Assembly: GCA_028564705.1 (NCBI GenBank)
Contig: JAPXFQ010002814.1
Location: 868,001-932,000, forward strand
Reading direction: 5' to 3'
DNA length: 64,000 nt
Source of the DNA: Apricaphanius iberus
Lineage: Eukaryota > Chordata > Actinopteri > Cyprinodontiformes > Aphaniidae
Shown here: piece after piece, positions 51,401-61,670 of the stretch
Layout of the letters: each line of letters begins with the position of its first letter
Numbering within the stretch: the stretch's first letter is position 1
Notes under the pieces: generated by a model
What the model was told of the DNA's origin: nothing
The model's database searches: none
What the model saw: the letters and a program-made list of their open reading frames with translations, nothing else
Made by a program: the position numbers and the translations under genes

Positions 51401-51808
51401 ATCTAAAGCCTGGTTAATTGTTGATGTTGTTGTTTGGTCTTGGTCTATAGTGAAAGGGGCCTACACATAGTTGAAAAGACTGTGTTGAATCAATTTATTT
51501 TAATGTCAACACTTTTCATGTTAGAGGCAGCCATGTCTATTATTTAAGATTGGACAGCAAATATTTCAAGAATTGCAGCAGATTTTTCTTCAAATTGAGC
51601 AAATATAAATTCACAATTCTTAGTTCAAGTACAATGCATCAAAAATCAATTTATTGCAGGAGGTTATTTATTCTGCTGCAAGGTTGCAACAAAGCTCAAC
51701 TGTTCTAGAAGCAGATAGTCTTTTAATTTGGATTTTAGGACCAAAGTATATTGTAGGCACCATAAAAGGGGTCATTGTCTTTTCTGGTAATGCTCCTTCA
51801 CCTTTCAG
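48459..51808. other. Intron between the two alternative cassettes (3350 bp)
   Basis: GT-AG. I recognise no transposon, SINE or microsatellite here, unlike the introns on both sides. Parts of 48640-49760 are dense in ATTA/TAAT motifs (CTAATTGATTAC, ATTGATTAATTTG, TTTAATTGG), which may be regulatory or just AT-rich sequence. ORFs of 60-80 codons here have no motif. Confidence 0.6.
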
Positions 51809-52031
51809 ATTCCTCCGATCGCTGGCGAGCTCTCTTCCTTTGTACATAACCTTAGCATGGGTTTATTCTGTCGCCATGATTGTTAAAGGCGTTGTCGCTG
51901 AGAAAGAAGCACGGCTGAAGGAGACCGTGAGAATCATGGGCCTGAGAAACACCATCTATTGGCTGACCTGGGCAGTGTCCAGTGTTTTGCCGCTGGCCAT
52001 CAGCGCTTTACTTCTCACGCTGACACTCAAG
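51809..52031 (+). CDS. ABCA transporter alternative cassette exon B (TM2-loop-TM3)
   Basis: A 223-nt exon with acceptor CTCCTTCACCTTTCAG and donor GTGATT, phase 2 to 0. It encodes FLRSLASSLPLYITLAWVYS, VAMIVKGVVAEKEARLKETV, RIMGLRNTIYWLTWAVSSVL and PLAISALLLTLTLK. FLR, LAW(I/V)YSVA and EKEARLKET(M/V)RIMGL are strongly ABCA1-like (about 60% by my remembered alignment). It provides transmembrane helix 2, the cytoplasmic coupling loop and helix 3 of transmembrane domain 1. It joins the exon ending at 31454 (GC|A, Ala) and the exon starting at 54080. I take it as the default cassette because it looks most canonical, but no transcript evidence is available here. Confidence 0.93.
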
Positions 52032-54079
52032 GTGATTTTAGGGTGATTTTAAAATGATTTAAAAATTGGCTCAGAAAGGACCTAACTAATTTTGGAGATA
52101 TTTGGTCATCCATTAATCTTTTAGTAGTAATAAGTAGCCCACTGACCTGAGAAGATAATTAATTTACCTCAATTGGCCTTATTTGTTTATTTAATTGTGA
52201 CAGATTTTTTGCAACACAGAATTTCTCATTTATTAGAATGACGTTTTAATAATATAACCACATTCCTTAGCAGTGCAGTGGTTTATTTCAGTTAGTTACA
52301 GAAACAACTGCATTGCTGCTTTTACTGAGTGAATATCTAGCAAGCAGTTCTCTGAAATTAGGGAACGGTCCTTCATCAAACAGGTAGAGTAAAAGTGTTG
52401 CACATCTAAAGGGGAAGTTCTTTTTTTTCAACCTGGACATTATTTATAGTATACTTTATAGTCACCTATTCACTAGTTTGAAGCCACTTGGAGTCCTTCA
52501 GAAGAAGTTTATATCCATTTGGGATCGGCGTATATCCATATAATGGGAGGCACATCGAGGAGGCACATCAAGTGCTGTCACTAAATAAGACATATCCCAC
52601 ACAACTCCTTCATTTCACCAATGTTTTGTAATACATTTCTAGCGCTATTCTCCATTTTGTTTGGACTGTCTCAGAAGTATTTCTTTGTTGTCTTCTGGGG
52701 TATTTACAGTCGTTCTTTCCAACCAATTCCAACTTAATACAAAATGCGAACTCAAATTATATTGCTGCCAACTACCATGACACTTGTAGTCAGAGCAGAG
52801 CTTTCACTCTGCGCTCTATGACTGCAGACAGTTAGACATAACTTGCTACTGCAAACATCAGTAAAGTTATTGCTTGCGTTTTTCCAAATTGCACAAACAA
52901 AATGACCAAATTGAATAAGATTGTCGTACAGCACAGAGTAAAATTCCCGCTCAGACTACAACTGCCATTGGGCACTGCAGTAATGTCACTGAAATCGCAC
53001 TTTGTTGTAAGTTGTAAAAAAACGTTGGAGACCACTAAGAAGCACTTCGGAGAAGCTACTAAGTCAAAGGGCAATAGTTCTAGTGATTCAAGGCAAAACA
53101 TTGGTTAAATGAAGGAGTTTTTTGGCAGATAATGCCTTATGTGGAGGGGTTTGTTCATAGGGGGTTTTCGGGAAAGTGATTAGTGCGTTTGGGGAAACTT
53201 CGATTTTATTAAAATTTCAACATGAGGGAAACACTTTGGCTGTCCTCAAGTTCGGGCCATCCTCGCTCTCTCTCTTTCGGTCTACTTAAAGGCACAGAGG
53301 CACAAAGGTATCCTTGGGTGAAATTCTAATTTGTACAATCCATAGATCAAGGCGGCCCTCTAGTGGCAGTTAGCTATAATAATCCATAAATAAATTGCTC
53401 CAGATTATTAGCTGCATGGTTCAAAACATGAGAAAAATGTAGGGGTTTATTGTCCAGAAAATACAGTATATACAGTATATATATATATATATAGATAGAT
53501 AGAAACAGTATATAGATAGTTATGATATGAGCTGCATTGCAGCCTTTTCCCTCAGCCTTAATATGTCACACCTGAAATTGATGACTACGTTCGTTTTATG
53601 ATCTTGGACCATCTCTGCTCAAACCAGAATGAAATCTGTCCACTTCACCTGTAGGAAATGTGCTCATTTCATGTGTCAACTAAAAATAACTTTTACTCTA
53701 CCTGATCTGACAAAGCCACACAAATGCAAAAATGTATTATGGACTGAAACGTCTCTGCTCATTTCTGATTTCCTTGAATTGTTGTAAATTCCCCATAAAA
53801 GTAAATTGGACAGAATATTTCCAAAAAATAGAAAGCATACTTGTGATGTATCTCAGTCTTAGCTAATAAAACCTGCAGGAACAGCTGGATGGAAATCTGT
53901 TTGAGCTAGAGAAATTTCAGTCACTTTCTGAAATAACTCTTTCTGGTGTGTTTCTGAAATAAATCTGCCATAATGATCATACGCAATCCAACCTGCCTGC
54001 TTGATTACGTCTAAAAACGTCATTGTTTTTGAAACTAACTTTTCTCTCTGTACTTTTTTACCAAACTCTTCTCACACAG
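52032..54079. other. Intron (2.0 kb)
   Basis: A phase 0 intron. It contains repeat R2 copy 2 (about 52407-52645, perhaps extending to about 53310) and a short TA-rich tract (53459-53500). No other gene was recognised. Confidence 0.75.
52407..52645. repeat. Interspersed repeat R2, copy 2
   Basis: Similar in order and spacing to 2258-2520 (TAAAGGGGAAGTTC, TTCAACCTGGAC, GCCACTTGGAGTCCTTCAG, AGAAGTTTATATCC). The sequence up to about 53310, with a 68-codon ORF at 52902-53108, may belong to a longer form of the same element, but no second copy of that part is available in the window. Confidence 0.65.
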
Positions 54080-54301
54080 TACGGCAAAGTCCTGCAGTAC
54101 AGCGACCCCTCAGTAATTTTTGTCTTCCTGCTGGTGTTCTGTTTGGCCACCATCTCCCAGTGCTTCCTCATTAGCGTCTTCTTCTCTAAGGCCAATTTAG
54201 CGGCGGCTTGCGGCGGCCTCATCTTTTTTCTCCTCTACCTGCCACACAGCCTCTGCTATGCCTGGCGGGACGTCATGGGTTTCGGGGCCAAGGTGGCTGT
54301 G
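54080..54301 (+). CDS. ABCA transporter exon 7 of window (TM4-TM5)
   Basis: This 222-nt exon (74 codons, phase 0 to 0) lies between a CTCACACAG acceptor and a GTAAGT donor. It reads [60 protein letters not shown] and [19 protein letters not shown](V)(I/V)FVFL, QCFLIS and FS(K/R)ANLAAACGG are highly conserved in ABCA1; YLPH.LC.AW.D also fits ABCA4. It supplies two further helices of transmembrane domain 1 and is the common downstream partner for cassettes A and B. The next exon, expected to start near SLLSPVAFG, was looked for up to 64000 and not seen. Confidence 0.95.
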
Positions 54302-55094
54302 GTAAGTCCATCTTTAGCTTCGACATTACTTTTTTTTTTATATCTCCCCGTGCTGTTATTATAAGTAAGGGTGGATCTTATTATGAGTGTTATTCCATGG
54401 TTATACGTTTGCTATTTCAATCAAAATATGAAGTCTCTGTTGTTTCTTCTATATCTATCTACTGTTCCTCTAAAAAAACATGCCGATTGACTTATAATGA
54501 AAGGAAGTTATTCACCTCTTGCACCATTTAATATCTATTTTAGATTTTTTTTTTTATTGTCTTTACTAGCCAGTAGATGGTAAAATGGATTATGTGAAGC
54601 CCTTCAAATGAATCAGGGATGGTGATTTTAAATTAACGATGAAGCTGCTCATAGGAATACTTTTTGGATTTTTTATGTCCCCGTATTTTTTGTTTTTCGA
54701 AGAGTTTCTTTATACTTGCATATTTTCACATGAGGATTCCATTAAAGGTTTGTAAAAATGATAAGACAAAGGCTTACATGGTGAAGAATTTTGATATTTT
54801 CTCCTGTTTCTAAAGATAAACACTGTACCATTACTCAACTTTCAGTGTAGGCTTTCTGCATGACCTTTATCAGAGTTCGGGTGTCATTTGTCTTCAAACT
54901 GTCTCTTACAGACAGAGGGAAGATAATTCTTGATTATTGAATGCTCCAAAAAATGCTCTATCAAATGTTTCACTGCTTTTTTGTTGTTTCACCTTTTTCA
55001 CCGGCAGTGTTTTTCATGTTGTTCCCACAATCCTAAGGGAATTTCATGTAATGCAAATAATTGTGAATTGAATGAATGATACATGGTTTTCAGC

Positions 55095-55190
55095 TTGGGG
55101 CTGCACAGTGTTGCAGATGGCAGTCCTGGGTTCGGATCCCGGCCTCTGGATTTTTTCTGCATGGAGTTTGCATGCTGTTTAAGCTAGAGT
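55095..55190 (+). repeat. Truncated tRNA-like SINE
   Basis: GGGCTGCACAGTG, then GGGTTCGGATCCCGGCCTCT (B-box-like) and CTGCATGGAGTTTGCATG, match the 5' half of the SINE at 62283-62561. The 3' half is missing. Confidence 0.7.
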
Positions 55191-55444
55191 CAGTGTGGTA
55201 ATCTGCAAACTTGGAAGTAGTTTGAGTCAGCAAACTACTGGCAACAAAGGCTCATGGGCCCTTTTGTAAATTGATCAAATATGACTATTTGTGGTTTAAT
55301 AAAGTGGGCAAATGTAAATATGTGCACAAATCTACTCTAAACGCCCCTTTTAATTCCTTATAATTGCATTTTAAAACTAATTTGTGATATTTCAATTTTA
55401 TTGCAAACACCATGCATGAGGACTATATGCAGCCTTATTTCCAA

Positions 55445-55525
55445 TCCAATTCACTTTTTTTTATATAGCACGTTTAAAAACAGCTTTGGAGCTGACCAAA
55501 GTGCTTCACAATTAATCGATATAAA
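55445..55525. repeat. Teleost interspersed repeat fragment
   Basis: TTTTTTATATAGCACG then AAAGTGCTTCACAATTAATC resembles the head of the repeat at 20594. Confidence 0.45.
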
Positions 55526-56629
55526 TTGTTTTCCTTTTTGTGTATTGTTTACATTATTCCAATTATTTTAAGAGACGACAGACTACTCAATAGTTGCATA
55601 CATCAATCGCTGCGTATGATTCAACTTTGGGTTGTATCATAGACTGTTTGTATGGCAGCAAAGCGATTCAGAATTAAATGGTGAAGTCACTCTTACAGAT
55701 CCGCCTTGTCCTCCGGGAATGGACAGAGGGTGAATATAGTGAGGGCACACAGTATTTTGCCCTCGACTATGTAAGATGTGTACTAAGAAGTGTACTAAGA
55801 TTTAGTAATTTAACTGGTCCTATGGAAAAATCCCCAAAGAGCTATTTGCATTTCCTCCCCAAATTTGAATCAGTAATAATGATACAAACCACTGTTCAAT
55901 TCATTGCTGCATTCTTTCAGAGTGCCTGTCTAATTGTGTGCAGTTTATTTCATTCACCTCGGATAAAACCACATCATTCCAAGGCCAACAGACCCCACCC
56001 CCCAACATACACACAACAGCTGTACTACTTAAGTTTTTAATGTGAGTATTTATTTATTACCAATTATTTATTATTTAATTTTTTTGAAGACAATATTCAC
56101 ATGTGAGTCAAAGGGAGAGCTTAAGGCTGTGCACATAGGTAAAACAGAGAACATTCTGCTGCACTTTGCCCATTTCCTTTTTTTTTGTAATGAGATAGAA
56201 ATTGGAGAGGGCCTACACTTTCTTTGTACTGAATAACCAGAGACATTTTCAATTAGCCATTAAGTCCAGGAAATCTGGAAAATTGCGAAGCTTCCAAAAA
56301 ATAATGTGAAACTTTTCAGGCTCCAGTTTGAAATCAGTTAATTGATCTTTGCTTTTATGACATTGAGCTGCCGTTGCATGACTTCACTGGCATACATTTT
56401 AATCTGCAGCAGAAAGAACCGTCTTTGAGAGAATGTTAATTTCACCACCATTTACATATAGTTAGGGGCAATATCAGTATTTGTTCTGAAACAGACAGTA
56501 CAAAGCCATGGAAGAAATTGGGTTAATGGGTAAGACCACAGCTAGGCATTCCCGTAACCCTTCAGTTGCTGAATTCTGATGCTGATGTAAAGAAGATGTC
56601 CACAACATGCTGTAATACTTTGTAAATGT

Positions 56630-57085
56630 TTTGATAGTTTACTTTTTGACTTTTTGTTGTGTCACAACCAAAAGCTTCAGAGTATTTTAAGATTTTGTAA
56701 AATATAATATCAGTAAAGTAAAAGAATAAACATGTTTATAAAAAAGTGTGACATGAACTTGTTAGACCCTCATTTGTTCTGTTACTCCTGAATAAAGTCG
56801 CCTAACTGCTGTTAGACTACAATTATGTGCTGTGTATTTTTAAGTCCACCTGCACTATGAAGGCTCAAAGATTTGTTAGACAGCATCAGTGAACAAATGG
56901 AATCCTGAAAAAAAGAACATAGTAGACTGGAGACACATTGAGGAGAAGTTTAAAGGGGGAGTAGATTTTAAAACAATATCTCAAACTTTGGTCATCGTAT
57001 CGAATAGCATTATTCAGTTTTTTGGCTGAATACCAAAAGAGTATGGCACAATTGACAACTATCTAACACTGATGGTAAAACTTGC
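56630..57085 (+). pseudogene. Tc1-like relic, 5' half
   Basis: Degraded copy of the Tc1 family whose transposase starts MKTKE (see 60880). The stretch GAGGAGAAGTTTAAA..., AAAACAATATCTCAAACTTT and AAAGAGTATGGCACAATTG keeps the order of that gene's helix-turn-helix region but is full of stops. The 3' half is absent. Confidence 0.65.
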
Positions 57086-57865
57086 TAACCCTAATTTCCT
57101 CCAAAAATATGCTCTCTAATGAGCATCTCAGGAATATTAACTAAACATAATAGTGTATTAAACGGCATGTATTCTTTCAGCTTTTTTTTACCTGAATGTT
57201 TTAGAAATTTTATTGAAATAAATTGTACAAGTTAATTATATATTTGTTTTTTAAATTTAATCTGAAATGTATGATTTTTGATTGTAAAATTTCAAAGTTA
57301 TATACAATTGGTATTGCGGTTCTGTACATGATTATTACATTTTTTTAACTAGACCCCAGGAAAATAAGTAAGGACTCCAACAGAAACAAATGGGGACTGT
57401 AGTGGAATAATTATTTAGTTCTTTTCAGTGATTAGTAATTATTAGTAAGAGCAGCATAGGAATATTCCAGAATGTTGCAGAGTCACGAATATTTTTGGGA
57501 AATGTTATGGACATTTTGCCTACAACGATGTAGTGGATTAACGCAGCTGTTATCTTTTATTTTGTCTGAAGAGTGCTGATATTACACTGACATGGCAGCA
57601 GCAGCAGTAACGAGCAGAAGATGGCACACGGACAGACACACACGAGGGGACACACTCATGTCTAGATGAAGAGAGAGCAATTACCCAAGAGATGGGTTTC
57701 TGTTCAGGTCCTTATAAATAATGTTAAAACTCCAATGGAGACTGCATCATCCTTATCTTCATTACAATCTACATATAATCCTGTCATATCAGAATCCAGA
57801 TAAATAAACAAATAACCAGCAGGTGCAGACGTGAACACACATGAAGTTATCAGGAAGTGACTTTT

Positions 57866-58656
57866 AGAGGCGGTAAAAACATGTGTTAAAACAGCTGGCG
57901 AAAAATATTTTAATGTTAGATAAATCCCACATGGAACGCTTATTTACTGCAATTGCATGTTCTACCAATATTTTGTACCTTCTGAAAGAAACGTCCTCTT
58001 TGCATTATCATCAAGGGGATACGTGCTAAATGGATAGCCCTCATCTTGCTACAGGTTTAACAGGCGCAAAACTGTTTGTGCCAGGCTAGTAAATCACCTG
58101 CTGCATGTTTTTCCACCACTGTGAGGTTTAAAGTGACAGTGTGTAGTTTTTGCAGTACATCTTTGAAAATAGCCATTAAAATATTATGTAATAATAATTA
58201 CGTAAAGCACAATAATCGCAAAATATTCATGAAATTGTAAATTATGACTTTAAAAATCAGTTTTAAAATACATAGGCGCGGGTCCTCTTTTCAGGGGAAA
58301 GCCATATTAGATGACGTCTTTACTTCTACAACAGCACGGACGGAAAAAGTGCACGGAACACGCCTGCTATTAAAACATTGATTTCCCCTCGAAATGAAAA
58401 AAAGTTTCACCATTAACACATTTTTACCTCTTCGCTAGTTCGCTAAGCGATGAAAGACAGACTGATGTGCTCGTCTTGTTGCTGCAGATAGATCATTCTC
58501 AGGGAATTGAGCGTTTGAAAACAGCACTAGTTGGACCTCCTTTGTTGAGTTTCTTACTCAAAGACACAGATACCTCACACTTGTGGTAATTTAGGTATGC
58601 ACTGCCCCTACTGGCCGAAAATTACACACTGTGCCTTTAACAAGCAAAAATCTAAA

Positions 58657-58660
<4 letters not shown>
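57866..58660. repeat. Interspersed repeat R1, copy 2 (split by a MITE)
   Basis: Similar to 2660-2975 up to about 58131. The similarity resumes at 58641 (ACAAGCAAAAATCTAAATC versus ACAAGTGCAAACCTTTGATA in copy 1). The interruption is exactly the TTAA MITE at 58132-58636. Confidence 0.7.
58132..58636. mobile_element. TTAA-flanked MITE, 505 bp, nested in R1
   Basis: Flanked by TTAA at 58128-58131 and 58637-58640. Terminal inverted repeats are AGTGACAGTGTGTAGTTTT and AAAATTACACACTGTGCCT, 16 of 19 matching. From memory this is a common teleost MITE. The copy of R1 at 2660 has TTAA at the matching place without insertion. Confidence 0.85.

Positions 58661-58690
<30 letters not shown>
58659..58690 (+). 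repeat. (TA)n microsatellite
   Basis: A TA run of 32 nt. A further ATATATAT run follows the next element at 59414-59421, as if the run had been split by the insertion. Confidence 0.9.
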
Positions 58691-58692
<2 letters not shown>

Positions 58693-58693
<1 letters not shown>

Positions 58694-59413
58694 TAGGGCT
58701 GGGACTTTAACATGTTAATTAAGATTAATAAATTGCACAAAAATGACTCAGACATTTTTTTAACACATTTTAATCTGAGCCTTCCCAGATCCCATTTCAT
58801 GTTCACTAAGCCGCATGCTGTCGTTCCTCCAGCAGCTGATGGACTGAAATTTAGCTTTCATCATAGTTAAAACTTATGATGCAGCTATTTCTTCCTGTCA
58901 TGAAGGTTTGGGTGACAGAACGGTCTCATCTACTCTGTCCCGTGCGTGCGCTCTCGTGTTACGTGACGCACATGGCTGCAATACGCTGCTTCCAGCGTCT
59001 GTTTGTGCATTACAGAAGAAACTTAGATTTCCTCTGGGCTCAATCCTCCAGAGAATTTCAGAACTCATTCCACAGAGGGATTTCATCCTCCACAGCTCTG
59101 CAAGGAGGAATGATGGTGGTGCGCTGCAACTTCCTGGTCATCACCGTGTTAATCATTTCTATCTGAGAGACATTTCCGCTTTCTCCATGACTCATTCTCT
59201 TATCTGTGTTACGACAGAATGATGGTTTTTATTTTTTCTGAAACTTAAACTTATGTATTCAGTCATTATTCATACTTAAAATACATGTGAAGAAAATTCT
59301 CACTTTTCTCAGATCAAATATTTATGTGTGATTAAAATGAGATTAATTTTGATTAATTAATTACAAAGCCTCTAGTTATTTAGATTAAAATTTTAATCGA
59401 GCCACGGCCCTAA
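58693..59413. mobile_element. MITE, about 721 bp, inserted in a (TA)n tract
   Basis: The left end TTAGGGCTGGGACTTTAACA then TGTTAATTAAGATTAAT pairs loosely with the right end ATTTTAATCGAGCCACGGCC then CTAA. From memory TTAGGGCTGGGACTTTAA is a widespread teleost MITE end. The chance ORFs at 58876-59222 have no transposase motif. Confidence 0.65.
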
Positions 59414-59424
59414 TATATATATAC

Positions 59425-59857
59425 ACAGTACAGGCCAAAACTTTGGACACACCTTCTCATTCAGTGCGTTTTCTTTATTTTCATGACTATTGACATTATA
59501 GATTCTCACTGAATGCATCAAAACTATTAATTAAAACATATGGAAAAGGACCAACAAGAACTAAGCATCTTTGGGAACTCCTTCAAGACTGTTGGAAAAC
59601 CGTTTTGGATGACTACCTCTTGAAGCTCAAGAGAATACAAAGCAGTAATCAGAGCAAAGGGCGGGCTACTTTGAGGAACTAAAATATAACACATGTATTC
59701 AGTTATTTCACCCTTTTTGTTTAAGTACATACCGTAATTCCATACATTATGTGTTCATTCATAGTCTTGATGCCCTTAATTGAGAATCTACAAAGTAGTC
59801 ATGAAAATAAAGACACATTGAATGAGAAGTTGTGTCCAAACTTTTGGCCTGTACTGT
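59425..59857 (+). mobile_element. Internally deleted Tc1-like element, copy 2
   Basis: Ends ACAGTACAGGCCAAAACTTT and AAACTTTTGGCCTGTACTGT are close inverted repeats. The interior is collinear with copy 1 (37485-38010) but lacks about 100 bp containing the PNSSDLNPI region, so it is a further deletion derivative. It cannot make a transposase. Confidence 0.9.
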
Positions 59858-60879
59858 CTATATATTTGTAATGGATTAGAGAAAATTTGGTGTCGTAGTT
59901 TTTTGCTATTCCAGTCTACAAAATGTTAAGTGATAGAACGGCCTTGGAGATAAAATGGTAATACTATCTAAGCATCAGAATGGGTACATTGCTTTGTAAG
60001 GGAAAATATTTTAGACAGAGAGGCATTCATCCCTGTTAGGATCGTTGTCAGTTATCACAGCAGTACTTGTTGAAAATATTGCAGAATAGAGAGAGCAGCC
60101 ACCTTGATTGCATTTCTTCTTAACAATGGATTTTGTCCAAGGCCAGCTGAGTGATATCTAAATCTCTTAAAAGTTTGACATGTGATCAATAAGAGGGGAC
60201 TTGTTTTGTCTGTCTCCCAACTTGTGCCCTTTTCTCAACAACCAAAAGGATTGGGCTCTTCTTGTTTTGTCAGCCGTTCATACAGAGGTCAAGGATGGGT
60301 GCCCACTAGCCCCACTGTCAGTCCTCATCTGTTGACTGATTGGCAGATGGGCAGCGGAGGGCAGCACAAGATGCTGCCAGCAGGGTTAGGAGCCAGGCAG
60401 GCTAAAGGTTTGGCGTCAGCCATAGAGCTGCTCTCTCACTTTTTCTCGCTCAATCTCTGTGTAGTTGTATAACCTCAGCTATCCGTGATGATTCGTCTCT
60501 CAAGCTTCAGCAAACACTTCTCCAAGAGTATAAATGCTGCGAGCAAATGAGGTGTGATGAAACAGCTGGCGGCCAACATGGCAATGTGGCACGAGGGGCC
60601 ATGGCAGATGATGTCTCACGCGGGCAAAGCATCATTTGCAACTTCCTGCTGTATGAAAAATCCAACTGATTTTTGTTTGCAGCAGATGGATTAGGGTGTC
60701 CATCTTGTCAGGTAGCAACAGTCTCTCAGGGTGTCAGCTTAATTAAATAATTAAAGGTTTTTCTTCAATCTTTTCTTTTAATTGACTATTTTTTTAGAGC
60801 AATCATTTAGTTAATCAACCCTAAGCAATTTGTTTTGGAAATACATTAATTTAGATTGAACTTTTTCAACATCTTTTCA

Positions 60880-61670
60880 CGTTAGAAGCAGAAACCATAA
60901 TGGATTTTGTTAGGATTTTATGTGATAAATCAGAACTAATTATTTTGTGATTGTGAAGTGACACAATAGACCGTTTTCAAACTCTTTATGCATGCATCTG
61001 TATTCATCAATCTATCACTCTGATATCCCCAAATAAAATTAATATAATTGTTTGATAGCGGTCACCTGTATGTAATTTATCTTGATTGTGAATACAACTT
61101 TTCTGCAAGGACCGCAGAGGCTTGTTATTGGACATTAATGAAGTATGATTATTATGAAGACCAAGGAACGCAGCAGACAGATCAGGGATAATGTGTTGCA
61201 GAAGTTTAAATCCAGGTTAGGTTATAAAACAATATCCCAAGCTTGGAACATCTCAAATAGCAACTGTTCAGTCTATTATCTGAGAATTTAAAGAATAATG
61301 CACAGCCTTAAACCTAGCAAGAATATGGCCATCCACCTAAACCAATAGGCCAGGGGCAAAGAGATGAATAAATTAATCACAGAAACTGGGAAGAGGTCCT
61401 TGCTAACTCTGGAGGAACTGCAGTGATACACAGCTCAGTTGGAATGTTCTCTCAACTGAGCTCTATGGGGGCCGGCATATTTAAAGTCTCCCAGAAGTTG
61501 TGCAGGTCAAAGCAAACATGTTAAAAACGGAGCTCTGGCCAGAGGAGACCAAATGTGGGAATTTTGCTTGTAGGCAAATGACTATGGCTGATGACAAAAC
61601 TAACACTGCACACCATCCTGACACACCAACCCCAGAGTGAAACATGGTAGGGACAGCATCATGTTGTGCC
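60880..61670 (+). pseudogene. Tc1-like transposase relic (MKTKE family)
   Basis: ATG at 61154 opens MKTKERSRQIRD, the family N-terminus. The frame then breaks, but FKSRLGYKTISQAWNIS follows as the helix-turn-helix block. Later pieces (CTTGCTAACTCTGGAGGAAC, GAGGAGACCAAA, CTAACACTGCACACCATCCT) follow the order of the rest of the gene. Stops and indels throughout make it dead. Confidence 0.75.

Noticed and set aside
48236..52031. Cassettes A and B as an assembly artefact or haplotype duplication
   Set aside because: They share only 36% of residues and their flanking introns are unrelated, so they cannot be two copies of one recent sequence or two haplotypes.
58876..59222. Overlapping 96- and 104-codon ORFs as a gene
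   Set aside because: They lie inside a MITE and resemble nothing known; several frames are open together, as in repeat sequence of biased composition.
60182..60472. 96-codon ORF of higher GC as a missing downstream ABCA exon
   Set aside because: It contains none of the expected SPVAFG or EEQG blocks and lacks matching splice phases.
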